This document shows, piece by piece, positions 1 to 9,556 of a stretch of 64,000 nucleotides of DNA. Each line of letters starts with the position of its first letter. The first letter of the stretch is position 1. A model generated the notes under the pieces. That model was given only the letters and a program-made list of their open reading frames with translations. It had not been told where the DNA came from and did not search any database. The stretch spans positions 62,001 to 126,000 of the forward strand of contig CBDBIG010000005.1 of assembly GCA_965205845.1 (NCBI GenBank), written 5' to 3'. The position numbers and the translations under genes are program-made. The stretch comes from CBDBIG01 sp965205845 [NCBI: bacterium] (GTDB taxonomy: Bacteria > SAR324).

Positions 1-687
1 TTTGCCCCCGCGCATGTGCAAAATATGGCTTGCCTGCTTGGCTGCAATGGCGTCGTGGGACACCATCACCAAGGTGGTGTTGTTTTCTTTGTGCATGCGT
101 TTGAGTAAATTTAACACCACAAGGCTGTTTTCCTCATCTAAATTGCCGGTGGGTTCGTCTGCCAGTAACAGCGGGGGGTCCATGGCAAAAGCACGGGCCA
201 AAGCCACCCTTTGTTGCTCACCACCCGAAAGTTGATTGGGGTAGTGCCGCATGCGCTCCGCTAAACCCACTTGGTCTAACCGCTCCTTGGCCTTGTTGAC
301 GACACGGGGTATCCGGGCAATTTCCATGGGTGCTTGCACGTTTTCTAACGCAGTTAAACTCGGGATCAGTTGAAACGATTGAAACACGAAGCCAATGCTA
401 CGGTTGCGAAACACGGCCAGTGCTTTCTCTTTCATTTGGTGTAAAGGGGTGGCACACACCCAAAGGGTGCCACTACTTGGAGTGTCCAATCCTCCAAGCA
501 AACTGAGCAAGGTCGATTTGCCACTCCCCGAAGGTCCCATTAAGCACACAAATTCCCCTTTTTGAACACACAGGTCAATGGGGTGCAAAATGATCAAGGG
601 TTTCCCTGCCATCAGCACGCGCTTACTTACTTTTTTAAGGGTGATGATGGGGCGAGAAGGCACGATTGGGGTCCGGGTTGCAGGCAT
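1..687 (-). CDS. ABC transporter ATP-binding protein, LolD/MacB type (3' end outside window)
   Basis: ATPase subunit of an ABC exporter or lipoprotein-release type transporter, acting at the cytoplasmic face of the inner membrane. The reading frame is open from the ATG at 687 to the window edge (229 codons). It shows a Walker A (GPSGSGKST, about residues 51-59), the family Q-loop (FVFQSFQLIP), the ABC signature LSGGEQQR, and a Walker B running into a D-loop (LLADEPTGNLD). The spacing and the GNLD ending are typical of the LolD/MacB/FtsE group. The last residues before the edge follow the H-loop (VSHD), so only a short C-terminal piece is missing. The partner permease is not in the window, so lipoprotein release, macrolide export and other roles cannot be told apart. 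Confidence 0.9.
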   Translation of the reverse strand, partial: MPATRTPIVPSRPIITLKKVSKRVLMAGKPLIILHPIDLCVQKGEFVCLMGPSGSGKSTLLSLLGGLDTPSSGTLWVCATPLHQMKEKALAVFRNRSIGFVFQSFQLIPSLTALENVQAPMEIARIPRVVNKAKERLDQVGLAERMRHYPNQLSGGEQQRVALARAFAMDPPLLLADEPTGNLDEENSLVVLNLLKRMHKENNTTLVMVSHDAIAAKQASHILHMRGGK

Positions 688-1850
688 CAGTTTTTTTAAA
701 ACTCTAAACGTGGATTATAAGGATACGTGACGGTGTACAGAGCAGCATGGCTTACTCAGGGCAAGCGTATAGGCCAACCTTGTGGAATAAAAAATAAAAC
801 CTTCATGGTTGGGATGGGGTTGTGGCAGCCTTTGCAAATTCTTTAAAAACAATCAAATCGTTTCACAAAAAATGGAACCTTAACCAAGGTACCCCCGTTA
901 GTACCCACATCATGCCTTATCAAGAACGGTTTTTCTTTTTTGAATGCTGGCTGGGTCGCTTAACAGGCACCGTTTTATGAATAATAGGACCACCAAAAGC
1001 AATGGTCATCCAGATATTATTGTTGCTTAAAGTTGGCATGTGCTAAGCATGTTCTCTAGAACATGGATCGAACTGGCCTATGGCATTCAAAAACCCTACG
1101 CATGGAGAGCCTTTTTGGTAAACAAAAACAAGGTATTGACGCAAGGAATGGAATTAACAATACGCAGGCCCTCTGCCAAATAAGGATTGGCGAGACCTGC
1201 ATTGTGGTAGACTTTTCCCTTCATGCCTTTTGTGATCAACCCAATAAAACGCTCTGCGTGCACCTTGGAAGTGTTGTGCGGCAGGACGTTTTACCCACCT
1301 TATCATGATAAGAGGCGGTTGGTGGTGAAAGATTTTTTCAAAAATTAATGGCTAAGGAAAGCCTTTTTGAAGATTTTTTTACAAGCACCAACCGCCATCC
1401 CTCCCTTATTTTTATGGATGATTGCAGTGTTTCGCACACCTGTTTTTCTAATCCCTCCCCATGTGTTAAACAGCAAGGTAAATGGGCGGGCTATCCCCCA
1501 TCCTACGCTTAAACTATTGCGTATTCAACGGCATTATAGCCTACAATAGGCAGGCAGCACGGGGTCAAATTTGGTGCGTCCACACCCTTTTCGCGGGGCA
1601 AGGTGGTGCGTGACCAGCAATTTATGTTTGCTTGTTTGGATTTGTTACTATAGGGTGGGCGGGTTTTCCTCCGTGTTGCTAAACACGGTGGCGTTTTTCC
1701 TAACGGGTAGCGCAGCCAAATTTTGGCCGCGCTTGTGGTCGCTTGTAATCGACAGCATGGTTTAAATGCTTGCGGGGGCACATTGCTGCGGTTCTTATTC
1801 GCTTACAACGACCATCAACAAGAAAATACAAGAGGGGGTTTTAAATAACG
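688..1850. other. gene-poor stretch, 1.16 kb
   Basis: No convincing gene. The open frames on both strands (for example 1063-1308 plus and 1509-1781 minus) show no recognisable motif, have poor ribosome sites and read as chance frames. The part near 690-900 is AT-rich and should hold the promoter of the divergent ABC ATPase gene. A good purine-rich ribosome site lies just before 1851. Confidence 0.5.
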
Positions 1851-2618
1851 ATGGGAGATCTACACCAGGCAGCCCTTTTCTTGCTTAACAGTTCAACGTG
1901 GAATGCACCGCCACCAGAATTGTGTAATCTTACCATGAAAGAGGGCTATGCCTACCAACAGGCAGCATTAGATCTGCGTATCTCGCAAGGTGAACGGCAA
2001 ATGGGCTGGAAAATAGGGTTCAGCAGTGAGAAGGTCCGCGCCGTTTTTGGGGCAACAGCACCTGTATATGGCTATTTAATGAGCCATTCGCGCAGGGAGA
2101 ATAATGTAGAGTTTACGCATAATAAAATGCTTCCCCTCGCCATTGAAAGTGAGCTGCTGTTTACCTTAGAAAGACCTTTACACGGGGCAAATATCACCCC
2201 AGAGCAGGTTTTAGACGCTGTGGATTCGGTCGCCCCAGCCTTTGAAATTGTCGAGCAACGGGTAAATATGGGGGAAAACCTACCCCTTGGCGTGGCAGAT
2301 AACGTGATGCAACATGCTTTTGTGGTGGGCAAAAGCCTTTCACCCTACCCGACTAACCTTGATTTAAGCACATTGAAAGTAAAAACATTTTGTAATGACA
2401 CGTTGCTTGTGAATGCTGTAGGCAAGGATGTCATTGATCATCAAATTGAATCTCTGGCATGGCTGGCGCGTGCGTTATACAAGAATACGGGGCGTGGACT
2501 CAATTCGGGGATGCAAATTTTGTCTGGCTCCTTTCATGTCCCCATGCCTGTGAGCCAGGGTGAACAGTGGCGTACCGAAATAGCGGGCGTGGGCCAGATA
2601 AAAGCAAGTTTTGTATAA
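1851..2618 (+). CDS. 2-oxopent-4-enoate hydratase / 4-oxalocrotonate decarboxylase family protein
   Basis: 255 aa, the usual length for the MhpD/HpaH/DmpE group of the fumarylacetoacetate hydrolase superfamily. These metal-dependent cytosolic enzymes hydrate or decarboxylate 2-oxo-enoic acids late in catechol meta-cleavage pathways. Family marks seen are the GWKIGFSS segment (about 52-59), an E-x-E metal-ligand region (AIESELLF, about 97-104), and the AFEIVEQR segment (about 129-136). A GAGGG-rich ribosome site precedes the ATG. Two oxidoreductase genes follow on the same strand, suggesting a three-gene catabolic operon. No ring-cleavage dioxygenase is nearby, so the true substrate is unknown. 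Confidence 0.85.
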   Translation: MGDLHQAALFLLNSSTWNAPPPELCNLTMKEGYAYQQAALDLRISQGERQMGWKIGFSSEKVRAVFGATAPVYGYLMSHSRRENNVEFTHNKMLPLAIESELLFTLERPLHGANITPEQVLDAVDSVAPAFEIVEQRVNMGENLPLGVADNVMQHAFVVGKSLSPYPTNLDLSTLKVKTFCNDTLLVNAVGKDVIDHQIESLAWLARALYKNTGRGLNSGMQILSGSFHVPMPVSQGEQWRTEIAGVGQIKASFV

Positions 2619-2718
2619 AACGATGGCGTACGCGGTAAAAATGCGGTGTGTATTCCACATGGCCGTGGAGGGTGCCGCACAAATGAAACACTTTTTAACT
2701 AGCAGGAGGATAAAACGA

Positions 2719-3471
2719 ATGAGCCGATTTGCCGAGCAAACGGCCTTGATTACTGGCGGAGCACAAGGAATAGGGTTAGCCACAGCCATGCTACTCGAGC
2801 AAGAGGGTTGTCAGGTGGTGTTGTTTGATATGAATGTCAAAGCATTAAATGAAGCCGAAGCCCAATTGAGTAAAATGGGTAAACGTCCAGATGTCTATGC
2901 CTTAGATGTCACCGATCGTGGCGATTTAAGGCGGGCTATGGCAGCATGTATTCAAAAGACCAAGCGCCTCGATATCTTGGTGAACTGTGCAGGCATTACG
3001 GGGCGCACAAACCTTAAAACCACCGATGTTAGCCTGGAAGATTTTGACAGGGTGATGAACTTAAACGTCACAGCCATGCTCCACGGTATTCAGTTGGTAC
3101 TACCCCAAATGCTAAAGCAAAAATACGGGCGCATTGTAAACATCGCCTCTATTGCAGGCAAGGATGGCAATGTGGGCATGCAGGCCTATTCAGCCTCAAA
3201 AGCAGCGGTTATCGCCTTAACCAAGTCGATTGGCAAGGAATACGCTGAGCAAGGGGTTGTGTGTAACGCCCTAGCACCTGCGGTGGTACGGACCGCCATG
3301 GTTGAGGCATTGCCAACCGAGCAGGTATCCTACATGACGGATAAAATTCCCATGAAGCGCACGGGGGAGCTTGAAGAAATTGCGAACATGATCGCCTTTA
3401 TGGCATCTAAAATGTGCAGTTTTACCACGGGATTTACCTTTGATGCCACAGGCGGTAGGGCCACGTATTAG
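2719..3471 (+). CDS. SDR family oxidoreductase (FabG-like)
   Basis: 250 aa classical short-chain dehydrogenase/reductase. It has the nucleotide-binding TGGAQGIG at residues 12-19, the NCAG motif (about residues 92-95), and the catalytic Ser (NIASIAG, near 142) with YSASK (Tyr157, Lys161). The ATG at 2719 is preferred over the in-frame upstream start at 2611 because AGGAGGA lies just before it and the family N-terminus fits. It sits about 100 nt after the hydratase gene and 29 nt before the Ldh2-type gene, so all three are probably co-transcribed. The substrate is probably a hydroxy or oxo acid of the same pathway, by context only; a 3-oxoacyl-ACP reductase role is less likely here. Confidence 0.9.
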   Translation: MSRFAEQTALITGGAQGIGLATAMLLEQEGCQVVLFDMNVKALNEAEAQLSKMGKRPDVYALDVTDRGDLRRAMAACIQKTKRLDILVNCAGITGRTNLKTTDVSLEDFDRVMNLNVTAMLHGIQLVLPQMLKQKYGRIVNIASIAGKDGNVGMQAYSASKAAVIALTKSIGKEYAEQGVVCNALAPAVVRTAMVEALPTEQVSYMTDKIPMKRTGELEEIANMIAFMASKMCSFTTGFTFDATGGRATY

Positions 3472-3500
3472 CAAACCATGAAACTTGAGGTAAATAGCAG

Positions 3501-4556
3501 ATGGTGATCGTTCAAGCCCCACAACTTGAGGCGTTTATTACCCAGATGTTTGTGGCTGTGGGCGTACCTTTCGAGGAGGCGGGGGTTTGTGGACGGATTA
3601 TGGTTGGGTCGAATGTATGTGGCCATCCCAGCCATGGTGTCCGGCAAACCGGGCGCTACCTTGGTTTAATTCGCCAAGGGCTTATTACCCCGGGACGTGG
3701 CATGGAGGTTGAGCGCGAAACCCCTGCCATGGCAAGGCTCAATGCCAACCGATCCTTGGGCCATGTGGCAGCTTGGCGTGCCATCGACATAGCACTAAAA
3801 AAGGCTAAAAAATTAGGTTTGGCAGCGGTTTCGGTCCGCAACCTAAACCACGTGGGGCGCGTGGGTGCATATGCGGAACGCATGGTGGATGAAGGCATGG
3901 CGGGTTTATTGTTCGTCAACTCACAAACCCCGCAAGTGGCCCCTTTTGGTGGTGCTGAAGTACGCTATGGCACCAACCCCATCAGTGCGGGCTTGCCCAA
4001 CCCCAGCGGCGACCCCATTATTTTAGACTTTGCCACCTCAGCCGTGGCGGCCAACAAGGTGCACCAGGCCAGCACGCACCAGCAACCCACGGGATTGGGC
4101 TGGATTGCCCTAAATAACAGCGGTGAGCCCACCACCAATGCCGAAAGTTTTAAACAAAAAGAGGCATTTTTGCTCCCTTTGGGGGGTGCTCAAGGGCATA
4201 AAGGCTACGCCTTAGGCGTGTTGGTGGATATTTTATGCGGCATTTTGGGTGGTTCGGGTGCAGCCCATCGGCTGGGGGCAACCCTAGACAACGGGATGTT
4301 TATGGTGTGTATTGACCCCTGGGCTTTTGTGGACAAAGCAGAGTACATCCAAGAATTGGGCATGCTGAGCGCACATATTCAAAGTGCTAAGCCACTGCCC
4401 AATGGTGCTGGGGTGTCCATGCCAGGGGCTTATGAAGCCGAAAACAGGCGCAAAAATTTGAAACAGGGTGTTGAAATCGAGCCTCCAATTTGGGAAATGC
4501 TTTGCAATGAGGCGAAGGTATTGGATGTGGCATTGCCCACAGCAAAAACCGCATAG
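3501..4556 (+). CDS. malate/L-lactate dehydrogenase family (Ldh2) oxidoreductase
   Basis: 351 aa NAD(P)-dependent dehydrogenase of the Ldh2/YlbC/ureidoglycolate dehydrogenase fold, which is unrelated to the classical Rossmann malate dehydrogenases. Visible marks are GHPSHGVRQ (about residues 37-45), NHVGRVGAYAER around His116 (probable catalytic His region), RYGTNPIS, LDFATS and GHKGYALGVLVDIL. The start has GAGG ten bases upstream. Family members reduce or oxidise 2-hydroxy/2-oxo acids or cyclic imino acids. As third gene after a 2-oxo-enoate hydratase and an SDR, it likely acts on a product of that pathway; the substrate cannot be told from sequence. Confidence 0.88.
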   Translation: MVIVQAPQLEAFITQMFVAVGVPFEEAGVCGRIMVGSNVCGHPSHGVRQTGRYLGLIRQGLITPGRGMEVERETPAMARLNANRSLGHVAAWRAIDIALKKAKKLGLAAVSVRNLNHVGRVGAYAERMVDEGMAGLLFVNSQTPQVAPFGGAEVRYGTNPISAGLPNPSGDPIILDFATSAVAANKVHQASTHQQPTGLGWIALNNSGEPTTNAESFKQKEAFLLPLGGAQGHKGYALGVLVDILCGILGGSGAAHRLGATLDNGMFMVCIDPWAFVDKAEYIQELGMLSAHIQSAKPLPNGAGVSMPGAYEAENRRKNLKQGVEIEPPIWEMLCNEAKVLDVALPTAKTA

Positions 4557-4629
4557 GCCAATTTGGCAAGCCAAGGGCTACTCCCAATGGCAAGGTCTAA
4601 CAGCGCCCCCCCCCACGCCCTTGGAGCGC

Positions 4630-5139
4630 ATGACCGGCTTGTGTGTGCATGGGCGATCAAGGGGTAAGGGGCTATGGATAGGCGCTGTGATTTTGGCGTG
4701 GCTGTTGGGTGGATGGCTTGGAACGCCGTTTTCTTTATGGGGCGGGGATGCTTTTGGCGCCCCCCATGCCTTTGAACGGCAGAAAATTGAAGCACAAGCG
4801 CTGGCGTCTTTTCAAGCCGTGGTCCGCCTTTGGGCGGAGGAAGATTATTTTGCCCTGTATGAAAGGGGGCTTTCTAAAAGCCGGAATGCCTTGGAACGCG
4901 AGGAGTTTGTGCGCCGCATGGTACGGCTAAAACATGTACCACAGTGGCCTTTAAACCCCGCACAAATACGAACAAAATTGCATTTTCGTGGGGTGGTGTA
5001 TGTAACCGCTACCGTGGTGTATCGCACCAAGCAAGCACAACAAAAACCCGTTTTACGGCGTCAAACCTTTTTGCTTATGCGCGAAGACGCCCAATGGCGA
5101 ATTGATCTGCTGCGGGTTGTACGAGGCATTTTTTACTAG
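4630..5139 (+). CDS. unknown membrane-anchored or exported protein
   Basis: 169 aa. A basic N-terminus is followed by one hydrophobic segment (about residues 15-35), then a mostly polar domain rich in Arg, Glu and aromatic residues. The tail alternates beta-strand-like stretches ending in a basic segment. The overall look is of an exported or anchored domain of the NTF2-like type, but no motif proves this. The frame runs open back to 4468, overlapping the previous gene; the ATG at 4630 with GGAG just upstream is preferred because it puts the hydrophobic segment at the N-terminus. No function assigned. Confidence 0.55.
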   Translation: MTGLCVHGRSRGKGLWIGAVILAWLLGGWLGTPFSLWGGDAFGAPHAFERQKIEAQALASFQAVVRLWAEEDYFALYERGLSKSRNALEREEFVRRMVRLKHVPQWPLNPAQIRTKLHFRGVVYVTATVVYRTKQAQQKPVLRRQTFLLMREDAQWRIDLLRVVRGIFY

Positions 5140-5262
5140 GCTTTTCCATTTGCGCGAAGCTCAAAGTACCCCCGCTGGTTTTCGCAAAAACAGGCCCCTT
5201 AAAAAACCGCTTATTCCAACATTAAAGTGCTCAAAGTGTTGGGCGAAGGAGGCATGCCCCCC

Positions 5263-6597
5263 ATGGACCAACCAGTGCCTCCAAAACCGCTCCCCAAAAG
5301 AACGCCACCCACCTTGCGCGATGCGTATTTTTTCTTTTTGCCCCTCATTTTAATGTCAGAAATGATGATGATCTCGCATCCCATCATCCATGGATTTTTG
5401 GCGCGCACCCACCAACCCACCATTTCTTTGGCTGCGTATAACGCTGCGTTTTCCTTTCATGCCTCGATTGGCGGCCCTGTGTGGACAACCCCACTTATTT
5501 GCTTAGGGTTTATGAGAGACCGCACATCCGTACGGCGCTTGCTTTCTTTTTCATTGCGGGTGGCTTTTGTAATTACCTTTATTGAATGCCTGGTGGGGCT
5601 TAGTCCGTTAGGGGATTATTTATATGGCAGCCTCATGCGTGTCAGTGCTGAAACGGCACGCCAAGCCAAAATAGCCAATGTCGTTATGGCCTTGGTGATG
5701 CCCTTGGTGGTATTGCGCCACATTTCTCAGGTAATGATGATGGTGCATCGTCAAACCATTTTTGTAACCCTTGGCGCGTTTGTGCGCCTGGGCAGTTTGT
5801 TCATTTGGCTCCCCTTAACCCTTGCTGCGCTTCACGGTGCGCAGGTGGGATCGGTCGCATTTACCTTGTCGTTGTTCGCAGAATGCCTCGTGATGGCCTG
5901 CATAGGCATTCCGTTTTATCTTCAGTTGGAAGAAAAAAAAGAAGATCCCCCCAGTTATCGCGAAATATGGCATTTTGGCTGGCCGCTTATGATGAGCCAA
6001 TCGGTTGAAGCAGGGGTCAATTTAACGATTAACCTCTTTTTAGGGCGCTTGCTAAACCCCGACCGTGGTGTGGCCGCATTTGGGGTTATTAACGGATTAA
6101 TGCGTTTGTTGCTCAGCCCTTTGCGCAACCTGAGCCAAACCACCCAGGCCTTGGTGCGTCAACGCCAAGATTGGCCGGTTTTGCTTCGCTTTGCCTGCAC
6201 GGTAATGGTCATTTTTGTGGGTCTGGTCTTGGTGATTTTTTGCATGCCCTCGGTGAGCCGCTTGATTTTGCAAAACATCATTGGCTTGCCACAAGCGTTG
6301 TATGCCTATGCGCAGCCAGGGTTGTGGATGCCCCTCCTCATTACACCGTTTTGGGTGTTTGTTTTTTTCTTTCGGGGTCTGCTTTCTGCTTTGCGTCATA
6401 CCAAGCCCATTGGAGAATCGGCCTTTGGCAAATTGGCCGCACTCGTTTTATGGGGCTTGGTTGTCATCCATGCTTTTCCTCAAATGAATGGCGTGGTGTT
6501 TGGCATGGCTGCCACGCTGATTTCTTTTTTGGTAGATTCGCTGTGGTTGGGGTTGCCTTTGCTGCGGTATTGGAATGGGACACAAAAAGAAGACTAG
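5263..6597 (+). CDS. ANKH-like (progressive ankylosis) multispan transporter
   Basis: 444 aa, about 10-12 hydrophobic segments, in the MATE/MOP-like transporter size range. Several stretches line up with animal ANKH in the same order: the DRTS segment after the second span (ANKH DRTK), LSPLGDYLY (ANKH SDLGYYI), FGWPLMM with NLTINLFLGR (ANKH FWWPLAL with PIVNLFVSR), ILQNIIGLPQAL, and RGLLSALRHTK. ANKH exports small anions such as pyrophosphate, ATP or citrate; what the bacterial relatives carry is not known to me. AAGGAGG ends ten bases before the ATG at 5263; the ATG at 5254 is too close to it and a GTG start at 5227 is weaker. Alternative name: MATE-like exporter. Confidence 0.65.
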   Translation: MDQPVPPKPLPKRTPPTLRDAYFFFLPLILMSEMMMISHPIIHGFLARTHQPTISLAAYNAAFSFHASIGGPVWTTPLICLGFMRDRTSVRRLLSFSLRVAFVITFIECLVGLSPLGDYLYGSLMRVSAETARQAKIANVVMALVMPLVVLRHISQVMMMVHRQTIFVTLGAFVRLGSLFIWLPLTLAALHGAQVGSVAFTLSLFAECLVMACIGIPFYLQLEEKKEDPPSYREIWHFGWPLMMSQSVEAGVNLTINLFLGRLLNPDRGVAAFGVINGLMRLLLSPLRNLSQTTQALVRQRQDWPVLLRFACTVMVIFVGLVLVIFCMPSVSRLILQNIIGLPQALYAYAQPGLWMPLLITPFWVFVFFFRGLLSALRHTKPIGESAFGKLAALVLWGLVVIHAFPQMNGVVFGMAATLISFLVDSLWLGLPLLRYWNGTQKED

Positions 6598-6660
6598 CCA
6601 AACACGCACATCCTAACCCAGGGGGTTTTTAAAAAAATAGGGCAAAACGGCCATTAGCTT

Positions 6661-7764
6661 TTATCCACTCAAGGCTGCGGGCAGTACGTGTTCATTGCCA
6701 TCAAAATCGCGAATACGCCACGGCTTGCCGTGTTTTCCGTGGGTAACAGCATTCGATTCAAGGGATACCTTGCCCCCTCCCCCCGGAATATCCAAAACAT
6801 AACTGGGCAAACATATCCCCGATACATGCTTTCTTAAATGCTGCATGAGGGCTAGTCCGTGTGCAATGCTCACCCTGAAATGACTTACCCCCATGGCAAG
6901 GTCGCAGTGGTGTAGGTAGTAGGGCTTTATTTGGTGCTGCACTTGTTTGCGAAACAATGCGGCTAAAACCCGCTCGCAATCGTTGACCTTGCGTAGCAAA
7001 ACGGTTTGTCCCAGCAGCATGATCCCTTGCTGATGAAACATGGCCAGTGCCGCTTCTCCTTGAGGGCTAAATTCGTCGTGATGGTTTACATGCACACACA
7101 GGGTACAGGCAAGGCGGCTTTGCAAAGCTAGCAGCATGTCCTGACCAACGCGTTGTGGAGCGAGTAAGGGCACACGCGTGTGAATGCGCAATGCACCCAC
7201 ATGGGGCATGTTGGCAAGGGCTTGTACAATGGTTTTTAAACGCTTGGGGGGTAGCATCAGCGGATCGCCACCCGTTAAAATAACTTCCCAAATTGTGGAA
7301 TGCTGGGCAATGTAATCCAAGGCTGCCTGTAGATGGGCGTGGCCCAAGGCAGCGGCACCCCCAGGGCGCGGACCCACTTGCGCCCTGCGAAAGCAAAAAC
7401 GACAATACACGGGGCAAATCAAAGTGGGTTTTAATAACACACGGTCGGGGTGGCGGTGTACAATCCCCCTGGTGGGCGAATATTTCGTATCGCTAATGGG
7501 ATCGCTAAGTTCGACTGCTTGTACGTCTAATTCTTTTAGTTGAGGCAAAAACTGCCGTCCCAAAGGGGTGTAAGGGGTGCCAGGGTTTTGGCCATGCAAA
7601 CGCCCAAGCAGTGCTGTAGGCAGACCTAGGCTTAGCTGTTCAAGTACCTGCGCCATTTGTTCTTGGGTGCTAGAGGGCAGATCCAAGTGCTGCCTTAGGT
7701 GGCTTGCTTGCTTGCTGGCACGTTGCTGATGAGCGATATGGTGTTGCAATCTAGGGTTGGTCAT
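6661..7764 (-). CDS. epmB: EF-P beta-lysylation protein EpmB (lysine 2,3-aminomutase family, radical SAM)
   Basis: 367 aa radical SAM/PLP enzyme. It converts (S)-alpha-lysine to (R)-beta-lysine, which EpmA attaches to elongation factor P to relieve ribosome stalling. The CxxxCxxC cluster motif (CPVYCRFC) lies near residues 117-124. It is followed by the TGGDPL segment and a C-terminal GGGGKV, where the Lys is the PLP-binding residue of KamA-type enzymes. Length matches short EpmB rather than the longer catabolic aminomutases. No epmA or efp is in the window. The start lies inside a 40-bp tandem duplication: ATGs at 7764 and 7779 and an out-of-frame GTG copy near 7804 all offer a similar N-terminus, so the true start is uncertain. 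Confidence 0.88.
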   Translation of the reverse strand: MTNPRLQHHIAHQQRASKQASHLRQHLDLPSSTQEQMAQVLEQLSLGLPTALLGRLHGQNPGTPYTPLGRQFLPQLKELDVQAVELSDPISDTKYSPTRGIVHRHPDRVLLKPTLICPVYCRFCFRRAQVGPRPGGAAALGHAHLQAALDYIAQHSTIWEVILTGGDPLMLPPKRLKTIVQALANMPHVGALRIHTRVPLLAPQRVGQDMLLALQSRLACTLCVHVNHHDEFSPQGEAALAMFHQQGIMLLGQTVLLRKVNDCERVLAALFRKQVQHQIKPYYLHHCDLAMGVSHFRVSIAHGLALMQHLRKHVSGICLPSYVLDIPGGGGKVSLESNAVTHGKHGKPWRIRDFDGNEHVLPAALSG

Positions 7765-7803
7765 GCTGGCGAGCGACATGGTGTTGCAATCTAGGGTTGG
7801 TCA
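7724..7803. repeat. 40-bp tandem duplication over the epmB start
   Basis: Two adjacent 40-bp copies (7724-7763 and 7764-7803) differ at three positions. The period is not a multiple of three, so the second copy of the N-terminal peptide (TNPRLQHH) is in another frame. On the gene strand, the copy junction completes the ATG at 7764. The upstream copy offers a GTG in the equivalent place. Confidence 0.9.
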
Positions 7804-7902
7804 CAGGAAGAGGGGTTTTTAAAAAAAGACACGCAACGCCCATGAATAAGGGGGTACTTCTAAAAACTTCCCTCAAAACAAAGGATTTGTATCGCCCACC
7901 TT

Positions 7903-8364
7903 TTAGGACATGCCAGGGCGACTTTTTGCTAAGGCACGGCAAAGAGGTTCCAAAGACCAGTTGCGCTTACCATAGCCATAGGCGATAATGCCGTGGTAGT
8001 CTGTAGAAGGTGGCGTAGGCGGGCAGCGCCTCATCAAATAAACCCATGCTTTTGTGGGGGCGTGCTTGGGTCGGATAACCTCTATTTCTTCGCGGAGATA
8101 GGTATGGGGTACGTTTTCGAACCGATCAAGGGCCTGCAAATTTTCCTCGCTTAAGCGATACAGCATGCCTAAGGCACGCTCACCTGGGTAGGGTTTTAGG
8201 GTGGCTATCCCGCCCCGCCAACGGCTAGAATAGCCACCGTACGCGAAAACCATGCCTTCAATGGAAGCCTCCCCTATGAAAGCGGTCCCAGGGCAACGCA
8301 TTTCCATTTGCTCTTCCCAAAGATTAGAACCATAGGCAAAGTATAGATGCACGGCAAACAACAC
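7903..8364 (-). CDS. gamma-glutamylcyclotransferase (GGCT/AIG2)-like protein
   Basis: 153 aa, a typical length for single-domain GGCT-fold proteins. The hallmark FAYGSNL lies at about residues 9-15 and forms the substrate-binding loop. The acidic ALDRFEN segment near 95 fits the catalytic Glu region. The probable reaction is release of 5-oxoproline from gamma-glutamyl compounds in the cytosol; the substrate is not predictable. It starts with GTG at 8364 behind an A-rich AAAGG. It lies upstream of epmB on the same strand with a gap of about 130 nt, so co-transcription is possible. Confidence 0.82.
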   Translation of the reverse strand: MLFAVHLYFAYGSNLWEEQMEMRCPGTAFIGEASIEGMVFAYGGYSSRWRGGIATLKPYPGERALGMLYRLSEENLQALDRFENVPHTYLREEIEVIRPKHAPTKAWVYLMRRCPPTPPSTDYHGIIAYGYGKRNWSLEPLCRALAKSRPGMS

Positions 8365-9556
8365 AGCCTTTTTGTAAAAGCAAATTTAAAAAAGGGGTGA
8401 TTTAATAGGATAAACAAAATGAGAATAGGGAACACAAGAACGCGATAAAATTCGTCGGCCCACAACAACCCCCTAATTCCGTAGGGCCATGCGCCAAACG
8501 CCATCAGGCATCCATTAGCAGGGGCGCACACCCGAAAGCATTGGCTTGATATGAGTAGACCAAGTCCACATTGCGGTAAACCAGAAAAGAGCCCGCCAAC
8601 GGTACCACATCGCATCCATTGTAAGTCAACATTGATAACTTCACCAGGTTTTGTGCGCTTTGCTGCACATTTTGGAAGCCTGCGCCCCATTGACCAAGCA
8701 TGCCCATGCCTAAAAGCCATGCCCCAAAACGGGTATGTGAATGGGCTATACGCAGCCTGCGCCCCATTGACCAAGCATGCCCATGCCTAAAAGCCATGCC
8801 CCAAAACGGGTATGTGATTAGGACATTTATACCGGCCCCACTTACATCGCGGAAATTGAAACGGTATGGAGCGCACACACAGCCGTCTAGACTTTGCGCC
8901 AAACCAATGCTGTGTAGCCTACAAAAAACGCCGCACGCAACTGGCATTGGAGTATGGGCTATGCGGTGTTTTGCAGACCACATCTCTTGCGGATGCACTG
9001 GGCCATTATCAAACAGTTAAAATAAACCCCGTACCCTATGGCGACTTGGTGTGATAGACTGACGCTGTCGTCCTTTGTTGCCAAGTGCTGCGGCGTTCGC
9101 AATATGGCTGGTAAGTCCCTTGAGCCTAATTCTTGAATAGGGGAGGGTCACTGGGGGTGGTGTGCGGCATTGTTAATCCACTGTGTGCCTTTCGATCGTA
9201 GAAAGTCAGCAGCTGCCTCCCAGGCAATTTATTGCTTTGGCAGGACTTTGCACCCGGAAGCTTCTATTCACCTTGTCCCCACCTGCACAAAGCAGGTTCA
9301 AGTCACTCTGGCCTGCGGCGTTTTTTAAACGCAGCCATGGTTCACCAAAGGGCGATTCCCCCCTTCCCCCCTTCTTGAGCAACGGCCAAGCGAACCCTTC
9401 GATTTTTTGGTGTACCCGTTAATGCTACCAACCGTGCCCTAGGCCATATATTTAGCAATTGGGCTGGTTGCGTACGGGTCTGTTTTTTTCATTTTACAAA
9501 CCTTATGAGCTAAGGAGAGTGTTGGAGAAAGGCAGGTGTAGGGGGCTATTTTTGCT
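8365..9556. other. gene-poor stretch, 1.19 kb, with a direct repeat
   Basis: No convincing gene on either strand. Frames such as 8504-8998 minus are kept open by a 63-bp direct repeat and show no motif. Short peptide-like patches near 8820-9050 on the plus strand could be decayed coding sequence but fall in several frames. The end lies downstream of secF; no clear terminator hairpin is visible. Confidence 0.45.
8678..8817. repeat. 63-bp direct repeat, two copies, 77-bp period
   Basis: The copies at 8678-8740 and 8755-8817 look identical and are separated by 14 bp. They contain no recognisable gene or transposon end. Confidence 0.9.

Noticed and set aside
8504-8998. 164-codon minus-strand frame
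   Set aside because: Held open by a 63-bp direct repeat; no motif, poor start.
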